Shown: in pieces, positions 35,577-46,680 of the stretch
Numbering within the stretch: position 1 is the stretch's first letter
Layout of the letters: each line of letters begins with the position of its first letter
Notes under the pieces: generated by a model
What the model was told of the DNA's origin: nothing
What the model saw: the letters and a program-made list of their open reading frames with translations, nothing else
Database searches by the model: none
Program-made: the position numbers and the translations under genes
NCBI GenBank assembly: GCA_011799875.1
Contig: CM022303.1
Span: 422,772,483-422,836,482 of the forward strand
DNA length: 64,000 nt
DNA from: Thinopyrum elongatum
Taxonomy: Eukaryota; Streptophyta; Magnoliopsida; Poales; Poaceae
Direction of reading: 5' to 3'

Positions 35577-36031
35577 GGAGCTCCCAGGCTTGGCTTGAAC
35601 GTGCTGTCGAGCGTCGACGGGGTAGGCCCTGTCTAGTACACAGGCGAACGAGTTGCGGTAGCTCGTCCTTTGAGATCTTTTTTGCTTCTTCATTAACCGG
35701 TGCTTGAGTCAGTTTCTGGTTTTCCCGCGCGTCACGTGATGCCAATTATAGTGGGGCCACCTTTGTAATGGCCCGTGAATGACTTTAACACACGGGGGAG
35801 TAACAGCCAATTCATTCTTCCCACCACGCCCTTATCCTTTGCCACGCATGCTGCATGCATTGAGTGGGGCAGGTAACGGAGGCGCATGGTGTGGGAGAGA
35901 GAGTCATGGCAGGGGCTCAGTCTTCTTTGGATTGGTGGAGAGGGGCGGTTACCTACCGAGGGATCAGCCTCCTCCCCCCTGGCCATGTCTTCTGCCGTGC
36001 GGCGTGAAGCCAGCCCCCAGCCATGTTCTTC

Positions 36032-37060
36032 TATAAAAAGAGAAGCGGGCGAGGGGCTAATTCCACGCATCTTTTCCCCCTTCTTCCCAAGAAGGGTGCG
36101 GCTGTGCCTTTGTTGAGGTAGGGTCTCCTTCCCATTCCCACACAAAGCTTCCGGCCTGGAGTGGCGGCCCTATGCTTGGTGTGGGTAAGAAAGGCTCTGG
36201 GTGGGCGTGTGAGTAGCACGGTGGCAGCGTTAGAGGTAGCGGCTCCATCATGCTCATCGCCGGGCCGCCCGCAGTCCCAACCTTGGTGACGGGTATTGTA
36301 GGCGACACCACGCCGGAGCCCATAGTGGGCACGAAGCATGGTAGTTGTCCGTGGCCTACCCCTTCTTCGCCCATCATGATGAAGGAAAACCGCGAAAAAG
36401 ACCACTCGCCATGCGCAAGAGATCGCGGGGTGGTTCGTCATTGATTACGGCAGAGCTCCTCCCCCGGGGGACCGCTTGCTTCATGCACAGGCGGGATTCT
36501 TGTGCCTGTGCAGGCTTCTCAAAGGGACAATATTCTTCTAGCCTCGGATCGGCGGAGACGACCATGCTCTCTGTGGGGTCCTCCGGAGTGCTTGGCGTCC
36601 GCCCTAGTCGCCGTATCGGTGGTTCGAGCAGCGGCGGGCGTGACTCTTCCACCGACAGCAACGAGGAGGGTGGCGGCAACCCACGACACGCCAAGAGCGG
36701 GGACGACCGCTCCGACATGGCGTGATTGCCGGCAGCACCATCATCACTGGCTGGGCCCCGGCAGCACCACCATCTACACCTGCCCTCCGGTTCCTTCCTC
36801 CTAGCCCAGGAGTGGTGTCCTCCTGATCTTGGGGAGGCGTCGAATCCCAGTCAGGTCTTCCCTCCATCTTCTTTGTGTCCCCCTGCGGTTCCGAGGAAGA
36901 GGAGGACAGAGCAAAGGCATTACAGGGCACTTATCTTGTTTCAGTCTAAAATACGTAGGCACTTGCCAAACTTTAGTCTAAATTATGTAAACTTCTTTAT
37001 CCATGTTTGTGTTCTGTAAGATCTATACTTGCTTATCAGCATATTAATGAAAAAGACAAG
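36032..37060 (+). CDS. Antisense ORF unit in the gypsy 3' region
   Basis: Opposite to gag-pol, a TATA box (TATAAAA, 36032-36038) precedes a GC-rich leader and an open frame from 36345 to 36725, with its first ATG at about 36411 (MRKRSRGGSSLITAEL). It contains Arg/Ser-rich segments (FSKGQYSSSLGSAETT, GVRPSRRIGGSSSGGRDSS) and an acidic end (DSNEEGGG). A second frame follows at 36726-37019. An AATGAAA signal-like string lies near 37046. Extra antisense ORFs between pol and the 3' LTR are known from Tat-lineage elements (for example maize Grande); their role is unknown. No stop interrupts this 127-codon frame, unlike pol. Confidence 0.5.
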
Positions 37061-37780
37061 CCTTGCCAGGTACTTGTGCATGTATCATGACCATGCAGAG
37101 GTGAGGTGCCTCTATACGTTCAAGTAAACAAGTTTCCCCCGGCAGACTATCCTGCCGGTACCGTTAGTTTGCTGCCGCGGGGCAAGGCCTGCCGGGCATA
37201 AAACTATAACAAGGGACCAGCCCCTCGTCGAACCCTCTCTGTCAAAGGCCACTGCGACCACCTTGCCCGAAGCAACGTTCGGGGAAAAAGATGGGAGCAC
37301 CTATGTTTCGAAGGTGACGAGGTTTTCATATGCACAAGTTTTCACCTTACAGAACAGGTATGGATAAGAAGAAACTTATCTGTTTGGCTTGCCGGGGATC
37401 GCTGTGTAGGCTTGTCTTCATTTCTTCTCTTTGGGATCAAGTCCACGGCAAGAACCCTGCAACTTAGTGCAGATGAAAACAGTGCTACATGCAACCTCAT
37501 CTACATGATCATGCTATGCTCATGATATGCTTATGCATGCATGCAAGTTTCGGGGGCCCCCCAGCGCTTCGTTTATTTATCTGGTGCTCAGGGAATGCGC
37601 CTTGCTTTGTACAAAGGGTTACATGCAACATAGGCAAGGCTTGTACAAAAGGGTGACTGCCAGGCAGGGCCCGATAGCCGCGCTTTACGGGTAGAACTTA
37701 CAGAGATGCTCAATGTTCCATGAGTTTTGCAACTGAGTGCAATCTCTGGTCTCCAGATGGACTGCGCTAGGTCTGGTGAC
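37061..37780. other. Gypsy non-coding region downstream of pol
   Basis: No open frame with recognisable motif on either strand. It contains repeated CTTGCC/GCCGGG motifs and ATGATCATGC/ATGCTCATGATATGC strings at about 37505-37535. Confidence 0.5.
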
Positions 37781-40700
37781 TCATACTACCCGGTAAGGGC
37801 CTTCCCACTTCGGCGTCAACTTGTTTGCACCCTTGGCGGACTGAGCACGCCTAAGGACAAGGTCGCCTTTCTCAAGGCTCCAGGCATGAACCCTGCGGCG
37901 GTGATAGCGACGCAGGGCTTGCTGGTAGCGTGCAGCACGCGTAGCAGCCCAGAGACGGTTCTCCTCAAGTAGCACAGCGTCGTCACGCCGGTGCTGTTCA
38001 TGCGCTACTTCATCGTAGGCAAGCACTCGAGGTGATCCGTATATGAGTTCCGTGGGGATCACTACTTCTGCCCCATAGACTAGGGAGAAGGGAGTCTGCC
38101 CGGTAGCCCGATTTGGTATCGTACGGAGGGACCAGAGAACCACCGGCAGCTCGTCGATCGATTGCCTGCCACATTTCTGCAGCCTATCAAATGTTCTTGT
38201 CTTGATTCCTCGCAGCACTTCAGCGTTTTCCCTCTTAGCTTGTCCTTTGCTTCTGGGATGGGCAACATAGGCAAATGAGACTTTGCTTCTAGGGCATGAA
38301 CGTTTTGCATGAAGGTGCGGCTTGTGAACTGGGTGCCATTGTCAGTGATGATTTTGGCAGTACTCTGAAATGGCACACCAATCCTTTCAAGAACTTGATA
38401 GCTGACTGTGCGGTCACCTTCCTCACGAGCTCCACCTCTGGCCACTTTGTGAACTTGTCGATAGCGACGAACAAGAACTCAAAGCCCCCGGTAGCATGGG
38501 GGAAGGGGCCCAAGATGTCGAGCCCCCAGACCGAGAAGGGCCATGACAAAGGGATCGTCTGGAGAGATTGAACAGGTTGATGGATATTCTTGGAGTGGAA
38601 CTGGTAGGCTTCACATTTGGTGACCAGCTCAATTGCATCTTGGAGGGCCGCGGGCCAGTAAAAACCTTGCCGGAAGGCTTTTCCAACTAGGGCCCTCGAT
38701 CCGATGTGGGAGCCGCACATACCCTTGTGTATCTCTGCCAATAGTTCCTCCTTCTTCCCGGTAAATGCACCTCAATTTCACACCGTTGGGCCTTCTTCTG
38801 TGAAGCGTGTCGTCAACGAACTGATACATACTGGCCCTCCGGGCTACTCTTTCAGCTTCTTCTTGCTCTTCGGGAAGTTCTCCTGTTTGGAGGAAATGAA
38901 CTATGTGTCGTGCCCAAGTTGGAGCCTGAGGCTCGGCAACGAGGACCAGCGGCACCTCCTCATCCGTGGGAGCGCACTCCTCGACCGTAGAGATTGGTAG
39001 TTTGGCAGGAGGGTGCAGCTCACCGATTGAAGGGGAGTTGTTCCCGCCAAGCTCTCTGCCGGGGGCTTCGGTAAGCTCTGCCGGGAGAGGCCTGCCAGAG
39101 TCCAGTTTCATCCTCTTACTGGCCATTGTTGTCGGGGATACGGAGGGTTGAGTCAGATGGAGAAAAAAAGTCCCTGGTTCCACACGGAGTTTTTGCGCAG
39201 CGCACTTTGATAGATGATCAGCAATGTTGTTTTCCTCATGCGGTATGTGCGCTGTTTGCAATCCATCAAAGCACTCCTCCAACTTCCTCACTTCCTCGAC
39301 GTATGCCTCCATCAATGGGCTTTGATAATCATTGTTCACTTGTCTCATCACAAGTTGTGAATCTCCACGAATGATCAACTTCTTGATTCCTAGTTCTGTT
39401 GTGATCCTGAGCCCGGCAAGGAGTCCTTCATACTCTGCAGTATTGTTGGTAGCCTTCTCCCGGGGGAAATGCATTTGAACCACGTACTTGAGGTGCTCCC
39501 CTGAGGGAGCAACGAGAAGCACGCTAGCTCCTGCACCTTGTAGGGAGAAGGCACCATCAAAGTACATGATCCATTCTTGGGGCACTTCCTTGCCGGGGAT
39601 AACTGTCTCCAATACTTCTTCGTCAGGGGTAGGCGTCCATTCCACAATAAACTCCGCCAGTGCTCTGCTCTGAATGGTTGATGTGCTTTCGAACTTCAAA
39701 CCAAAGCTGGACAACTCCAGAGCCCATTCCACTATCCTGCCGGTGGCCTCAGGTTTCCTCAATATGCGTTGCAAGGGGAAGCGGGTGACAACTGTGATCT
39801 CGTGGGCTTGGAAGTAGTGGCGCAGTTTCCTTGAGGCCATGATGAGGCCAAAAATCAAAATTTTCACGCCAAAGTACCTCGACCTAGCCCTCTGCAGCAG
39901 GGAGCTGATGAAGTACACTAGCCACTGCACCACTTTCCTCCTTGCCGTGACCTTGGAACTGTCTTCATTACCCCGCTCCTCCTTGCCCTGATCTGCCTCT
40001 GACCCTGCCGGGGCGAGTTCACTTTCTTCTCCAGAGGGGACGGCAGTTGCAGCTGCCTCTTCATCTACATCCCGCTGCGCCAACAGTGCCATGCTAGCCA
40101 CTTGATTGGTTGCTGCTAAGTACAGTAACAACGGCTCTTGTGGTTTTGGAGCGACTAAGGTGGGAACAGAGGAAAGATAGGTCTTCAAATCTTGCATCAC
40201 AGCGTCCGCCTCCGGGGTCCACTCCACGGGTCATGCCTTCTTCAGAATTTTGAAGAACGGCAGAGCACGCTCGGCGGGCTTGGAAATGAATCTGCTTAGC
40301 GCGGCAACGCATCCGGTCAAACGCCTCACGTCCTTAACTGTCTTGGGTGCTTGAATCTGCTCAATCGCCTTGATCTTGTCGGGGTTCGCCTCTATCCCCC
40401 GGTGGGACACAAAGAAGCCAAGTAGCTTGCCGGAAGGAATGCCAAACACACACTTCTCTGGGTTCAGCTTCAAGTTGATCTTGCGTAGATTTGCAAAGGT
40501 CTCTTCCAAGTCCTAAATGAGAGTTGATTTGTCCTTGGTTTTGACCACTATATCATCCATGTAGGCTTCGATATTCCTGTGCAGCTGAGACTCAAAGCCA
40601 ATCTATACTACCCTTGCAAAAGTGCATCCAGCGCTTTTTAACCCAAAGGGCATCCATACAAAATAGTACATGCCACATGGGGTTATAAACGTGGTCTTCT

Positions 40701-41400
40701 CCTCATCTTCCTTGGACATGAAAATCTGGTGGTACCTGGAGTAGGCATCCAAGAAGGAAAGTAGGTCACATCCAGAGGTGGAGTCCACAATTTGATCGAT
40801 GCGCGGCAAGGGGAATGGTTCCTTCTGGCATGCTTTATTCAGATCTGTGAAACCAATTCAAAGCCTCCATTTCCCATTCGCCTTGCGCACAACCACTGGA
40901 TTCGCCAACCAAGTTGGATGCAACACTCCTCTGACCAAACCAGCAGCTTCGAGCTTCTTGATCTCCTCGGCAATAAACTGCTGCCGCTCCAAAGCTTGCT
41001 TTCGGACCTTCTGTTTGACGGGCCAGGCATGTGGGCAGACAGCAAGGTGGTGCATGATTACCTCCCTGGGAACACCGGGGATGTCAGATGGTTGCCAAGC
41101 AAACACATCGACATTCGCCCGCAGAAAGGCAATGAGGGCGCTTTCCTATTTGTCATCAAGGGTGGCGCTGATAGTAAATGTACCATCAGCGCCAACCAAC
41201 CCTGCCGGGACCTTCTTCACAATGGGCGCAAAATCCTTTGATCTCTTGCTATTAGAACTCTCCCGCAAGTCATCAACAGGCGCAGTGCACTCTGAAGAGG
41301 CGCGCTTCCCGGATTCTTTGCTGGCGTCCTTGCTAGCTTTCTTCCCTTTCTTGCTTTCCTTGACGGGAGTGGTAGCTTCCGCGACCTCTGCAGCGATTGC
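37781..41400 (-). pseudogene. pol: Gypsy pol: reverse transcriptase, two RNase H domains, integrase
   Basis: On the minus strand from about 41106: RT N-terminus (REVIMHHLAVCPHAWPVKQK, LVRGVLHPTWLANPVVV), a TGA after KWRL, then FTDLNKA, SFLDAYSRYHQI, MPFGLKSAGC, a TAG, the YMDD box, another TAG, and IPSGKLLGFFVSHRGIE. After a further TGA (about 40228) the frame to 38629 has the RT-linked RNase H and then an archaeal-type RNase H (MYFDGAFSLQGAGAS, ATNNTAEYEGLLAGL, IIRGDSQLVMRQ). Integrase follows in other frames: zinc-binding region, WGLDILGPFP, ITDNGTQFTS, and a C-terminal part (LWSLRTIPNRATGQTPF to 37781). The catalytic residues are mostly present, but stops and frameshifts split the gene. 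Confidence 0.9.
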
Positions 41401-41403
41401 TTC

Positions 41404-44093
41404 TCAGTACATCTTGTCGACGCATATGATTGCGTCCTTCTTGTCTAATGGAATGGAAATGACGCCCATCGGCCCTGGCATCTTCAAAGTGTTGTAAGCA
41501 TAGTGGGATGTTGCCATGAACTTTGCCAAGGCTGGGCGGCCAAGAATTCCATTGTATGGCAGGGGGAGGTCAACCCCATCAAACACGATCTTCTCGGTCC
41601 GGTAGTTTAACTCCCCTCCAAACGTTACCGGCAGTGTGATCTTCCCCTTAGGACGACTCCTGCCGGGGTTGATCCCTTGGAAGGTACCAGTAACCTTGAG
41701 CTCTTCATCTGCTATCTGGAGCTTGTTGATGACCTTGGGAGATATCAGATTCAACCCGGCCCCGCCGTCAACCAACATCTTTGTGACCTTGAGGTTGTGA
41801 ATCGTTGGAGAAACCAACAATGGCAAAGACCCTACCGCGGTGGTGCGGCCAGGGTGATCCTCTTCATCAAAGACGATGGGCATGCGGGACCATTTGAGCG
41901 GCTTTCGAGAATCTGCCGCTGGCTCCACGACATTGACCTCACGTGCCCACTGTTTGAGCTGGCGGTGAGTGGAGTGCAAGGATGCACCTCCGTCAATGCA
42001 TAGGGTGTCAGTGGCCTTATGGAACTCCTGCTCGCTGGTTTCCTCTTCATCCCCTTCATCACTCCCATCATCATATTCTTTCTTCTCACGGCCTCTGGCA
42101 GGTTGCCCTTGATTCTGTGGGGCCTTGCCGGGACGACCTCCTCTGCCACCTCGGCCTTTCCCGCTAGCACCATCCTGGTCTCTTTCTTTGTCACGCTTCT
42201 CGTACTCAGCCTTCTGCTTCTTAACGAGCTGCTCAACTTGATGACACTCTTGAAGATCGTGTCCCTTAGTCCGATGGATCTTGCAGTACGGCCCGTCAGA
42301 CTTCCCAGCCTTCTCGGCAGCCGCAGCTTCCCAGCAATCGGTGCACGCGGCAACCTCCTTGCCGGGAGCCTCGGTCTTGGCTTTCTTGCCGGTACTAGGA
42401 GTGCTTGATCCTTCAACAGCCATCACTGCTTTATCCTTATGCTTCTTGTTGCGTTTCTTGTTCTTCTTCTTCTGATTGGTGGTGTCGTTGCCGTCCTCTG
42501 AGTCAACGTCGATGCCATCTTCTTCGCCAGGGAGTCGCCTCCCCTCCTCTGTTCGGGCACACTTATCCGCCAGAGTGCATAGCTCATTCACAGTCTTGGG
42601 CAACCGAACATTCATTTTGGAACGTATCCTACGGTTGCGCACGTTGGACTGGAACGCAGCTATCACAGCAGCCGGATGGATGTCTGGAATGTTCCTGTGC
42701 ACCCGGCTGAACTTCTGCATATACTTCCGCAGACTCTCTCCTTCCTTCTGTGGGAGGATCTGCAAGTCGCTGGGCCGCCCTGGTTCTTGATGGCCTCCCA
42801 TGAAGGCGCCAACAACTCATGGCACAGATCAACCCAGGTCGAGATGGAGTTCTCCGGCAAGTGCATCAGCCATGACCTCATGTTTGGCTTGAGTGCCAAA
42901 GGGAAGTAGTTGGCGAACACCTTCTCGTCTCTTCCTCCGGCAGCTTGAACAATGATGGTGTAGATGCTCAAGAACTCTGCCGGGTTCAATCTTCCATCGT
43001 ACTTTTCTGGTATCTCTGGCTTGAACGTACGGGCAGATGGCCAACGGACTTGCCGCAGCTCATGAGTGAAGGCGGGGCATCCAACCTCAAAAGGCAGGTA
43101 TCCCCCCTCACCGGGCATGGGTTCGTTGATGTTGGGGCCATTGTGTCTATCAGACTGGTGGCGGGTTTCGCGGCGTTGCTCGATGGTGACCCGCGCGTCT
43201 TCCCTTCGCCTATCTTCTAGGACCCGTCGCTGGTCTCGTCATGCGTGTGGATCAGACAAAGCCATTGATACGTAGTCAGGTTCTTGGTCGCGTGGCTCTG
43301 GCTGTGGCCCATGTGCTGGCTGTTGTGGAGGGGACTGCACCAGCTGAACGGCTCCCTCGGTGCGGCCAGCGGCTTGGGCCGTTGCCGCCGTTGGTGGAGG
43401 CCATGGCAGGCCTGCCCGCTATGATCTTCCCACCTCGGCGAAGCCAATCAAGCTCTAGATAGTGGCTCTCCACTCATCCATCTGATCGGCAGCCGGCGGA
43501 AATCTCAACAGGAGTTGGGCCCGCGCCATGGCCTTCGAAGCGGTGCTCGGCATAGACGATGACGCGGATCGTGACGTAGCCTGACTCCTGATGGTGCCGT
43601 TAGTGACGGCGCCGCGTTCTTGTCGCCGCGAGCCGGTCGCCAGGGTGGCATGACGACGAGGCAGATGCGCTTGGGGGTTGACGACCCTATGTGGCACACC
43701 GTCTCGGCTAGCTTGTCCTGGGGGTGGCGCGGGCCCTGTAGCCGCACCCGCGGCGGGGGCACCTAAGAGGTTACGATATGCGTCAGGGTGAGCGCCATCG
43801 CTGCGGCTATGTCCCTCAATGAGGTGGGGAGGCGGAGACGGAATATTCTCCCCACTCACACCTTGTGGAGCATGGCCGCTGGGGTGTTGTTGATGTCGCC
43901 CTCCTCCGGTGCCTCCTGCTCCTACGTCGGCCATAGGGGGAACGGTGACGGTGCCGCCTGCGCCAGTCACGTTCCCCGCGGCATCGGCGTTCCCATGTTC
44001 CCCCACAGCCCCCACAACATTAATGGCCGCATGCGAGGGGGCCTTCAAGGTGGACGGGTGAGCTGAAGCACCAGATTTCTTCTTGGGCGCCAT
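41404..44093 (-). pseudogene. gag: Gypsy gag and protease
   Basis: Starts MAPKKKSGASAHPS at ATG 44093, just inside the primer binding site. A long Gly/Ala/Pro-rich N-terminal part ends at a stop at 43455. The capsid section (FTHELRQVRWPSARTF, PEKYDGRLNPAEFL, VFANYFPLALKPNMRSW) lies at 42800-43118. A frameshift near 42790 leads into GHQEPGRPSDLQILPQKEG and YMQKFSRVHRNIPD. A single zinc-knuckle-like section (CTDCWEAAAA, CKIHRTKGHDLQEC) and a lysine-rich linker precede the protease, whose active-site motif reads LVDGGAGLNL at about 41780. The frame ends at a TGA at 41401-41403. One functional polyprotein is inferred for the ancestor. Confidence 0.88.
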
Positions 44094-44172
44094 GGATGAT
44101 GAAGCCGTTGATGAAGAAAATGATGATGAAGATGACGTGCTGCTTACACCTTCGGGTTCGTGCAAGCGCTGC

Positions 44173-44190
44173 CCCCTACCTGGCGCGCCA
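44173..44190 (-). promoter_or_regulatory. Primer binding site of the gypsy element
   Basis: Four bases inside the 5' LTR the minus strand reads TGGCGCGCCAGGTAGGGG. The TGG start and position are those of a tRNA primer binding site. I cannot name the tRNA with confidence. Confidence 0.75.
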
Positions 44191-44194
44191 AAGA

Positions 44195-45108
44195 TGTCGT
44201 GGTTTCACACAGCCACCTATGGGGCCATCGGCCCCTTGTGGTTCGGCAACGGGGACGAGCACATTGCACAAAGAGTGGAAAGCATAGAGCAGCATGACAG
44301 CAATGACACAGGCAGTTTTACCAAGGTTCGGGCCGCCGCGAGGCGTAAAATCCTACTCCTGCTTTGGTGGATTGATGAATGGACTGTGGTGGAGGTGCAG
44401 CGCTCTAGCCCAACAAGGTAGCCTCGGGGCGAGAGCAACTACGTGCGTATGAGAGTACGGGGGTCCGAATCCTTTCTAAGGTAGCCACGGCCCTCCTTTT
44501 ATAGGTCAAGGGGTTATCACAATGGCAAAATAGTCATTTGCACACTGATTAGATAGCCACAGTGCTATCATACCTAACTCTGCAGACATGACAGAGTGCA
44601 TTAAATGCGCCGCTTAGTGTCACATCGTCGCGTGGCCCGGTAGCCTTGTTGTGCCATGCGGCCACCTTCTCGCCTGTCTGTGTGACACGTCTCCTGGACG
44701 GTTGTCATTTAGGGATGATCTCCTTTAGGAATGGCTGCCACGTGCCAGATAATAGCCACATAATCACCCGGGGGCTTGACACCGTGCCGATAAGTGACTT
44801 GTGTTGCTGTGAGGTGGAATGGTGGAACCTTGGCGGGGTAATCCACCTTCTGCGTCCCCGGCAAGCCTACCGGGGAGCCTTGAGACTTGTCCTTGGAGCA
44901 ACCTCGATCCCGCCAGGCTCGCCTGCCCGGCAAGGGAGGTTTTTCCCTTAGTGATATCTTGCTTGTTGGGTTGGTCTTGGTCTCTTGATCCGCCCTTTGA
45001 TTTCTCAAAGAGCTATCTCTTCTGCTTGGCCTTGTCTTGAATGATGTAACCTTGCTCTTGAGCCTGTGTACAGTCCAGGCAACACACCTGGAGTTTGTTG
45101 CACCGACA
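44195..45108 (-). repeat. 5' LTR of the gypsy element
   Basis: 914 bp, same termini as the 3' LTR, with the GTTGC duplication at 45109-45113. The minus-strand TATA box is the complement of 44497-44503. It differs from the 3' LTR by scattered substitutions and one or two small indels. Confidence 0.93.
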
Positions 45109-46680
45109 GTTGCTAAGTAGCATTTATGCGGTTTGCACCTTCAAATCTGCCATGGCATAGTCATAATAGGGGTTAATTGATCATGCTTAGGGTTTCCCCC
45201 CTTTTATGATCACTATACGATCAGCCTACGTGCTTCGTGTCATAATAGCACTGCTCCACCCATCAAGCTAAACAAGCTTAGTTGTTCAAATACGAATATG
45301 ATATTATTAAAACAGAGTCGTTTAATTGGTCAGCTAAATGTTCCTAATTTAGTTTCAAAAATGCATGTACGCCGCTGGGGTGTGGATCTACAGGGTGGCC
45401 ACGATGGGCCGCGGCCCACCCTGGGATTTTGGGTCGACCCAAACCCCGATTCCCCTCTGTTCTGCTGTGCTTCGGGTCACTACTCGCCCCCAGCCGCCTG
45501 CCTCGCCGGTGACTTGCCGTCCCCGGACAACATGACATTAGGAGGAGACACCGGACTAACAGGAGGTCAGGAGTCGCTCGCCTAACAGCGTCACTGCTAC
45601 CCGGGCACGCCGTCGTGCCTACCTTCCCAGTCCGTTCAGGGCTTAGGCGTGCAGCACCCACTAAGCCAACCCGATTTATCCTGAGATACATCCTTAACAC
45701 TCAGCAACCACTCCCCATCACGCATTTTCTAATTGATTCATTACTCATTAGGCAGGACTGTCGTTAGGGTTTGTTGTGTACTGAGTGCTACCTACACTTA
45801 ATGGTTCAGATATTTTAGTAATCTTTAGTTCCTGTAAAGTTCACAGGGTTTCAAAATTCCGGCCCTAGGAACAGACACAAGTCATGTTGGATTGTTGGTC
45901 ATAGTGACATTGACCCAGATTACTACTGTAGGCCAGGTTTGTTGACAATTTTACTTGTCTTTCTTACTCATTCGATATGATATCCAATTATTCACTTCGA
46001 TTAGTTGCAAACAACAAGTGCTAGACCAACTTCATGATTCGGAATTTGGATGGTCTATTACTGCAGTTACAATTCTGCATACTTGTCCTAGTAAGCTCAC
46101 AAGTAATGATTGATTCACTACCTCTATGCTTGCCTTGTCATATTTGTTGTCAATATTCTTTTAGGGTGGACCACCCTGTTTGAACATACTGAAACCGCAG
46201 ACATGAGTGAATAGTATTTCTCTGTGTGATCTCTTCCATCAAGTGTGGTTAACAAGCACTACATTGTATAGAAAGAAAAGTGTCATATCCACCTTTTACA
46301 TGGACTACGATCTTTTACATAGAATACAATCTGCCTACTTGCTTTGTGTCGCACTACCAACACTCCACCCTTGAAGCTAAATATTATACCACTCATAATT
46401 CCTTACTTTATTTGTTCAAATATGAATTTGATATGATTCTAATGTTCCTACTTCAGTTTTGAAATGTGTGTCCGCCCGTTATAGAGACATAAGAGGTTTG
46501 TATTTCTCTGTGTGGTCTGGTCAATATGGTTGGGGGATGAACTTAGTATACGCAGGGGTTTGTAGGGAGACACTCTTCGAGTTGAATCTGCAATGCATTC
46601 CATAGATAATCTGACTACTTTTTATGTTTTCATGAATCTCAGATACTGAACATCATCATAATGATTACGAGCTTGCGTGC
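45109..46680. other. CACTA-2 region between the gypsy element and TNPA-like copy 2
   Basis: Bases 45190-45372 are repeated in diverged form at 46285-46490 (GTGCTTCGTGTC / TTGCTTTGTGTC, CTCCACCC-T-AAGCTAA, TTGTTCAAATA-GAAT, AATGTTCCTA). Between the copies, 45372-45720 is GC-rich and contains a 12-base palindrome, GGGCCGCGGCCC, at about 45410. Its edge resembles hAT-like ends (GTGGATCTACAGGGTGG), but no partner end was found. No gene is visible. Confidence 0.45.

Larger units (their letters stand above)
34661..45108 (-). mobile_element. Full-length Tat/Retand-like gypsy retrotransposon
   Basis: Bounded by LTRs 34661-35576 and 44195-45108 (both TGTCGTGGTTTCACAC to GCACCGACA on the plus strand) and by a perfect 5-bp duplication GTTGC (34656-34660 and 45109-45113). 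Genes run on the minus strand: gag, protease, reverse transcriptase, RNase H, a second RNase H-like domain, then integrase. A long region follows pol and carries an antisense ORF. The extra archaeal-type RNase H and the antisense ORF are known traits of the Tat lineage. At least six in-frame stops and two frameshifts show it cannot encode its own proteins now. The two LTRs are very similar, so the insertion is fairly young. Confidence 0.93.

Noticed and set aside
40799..41497. A 232-residue plus-strand ORF in the gypsy element
   Set aside because: It overlaps conserved reverse transcriptase and linker sequence on the minus strand and has no recognisable motif of its own.
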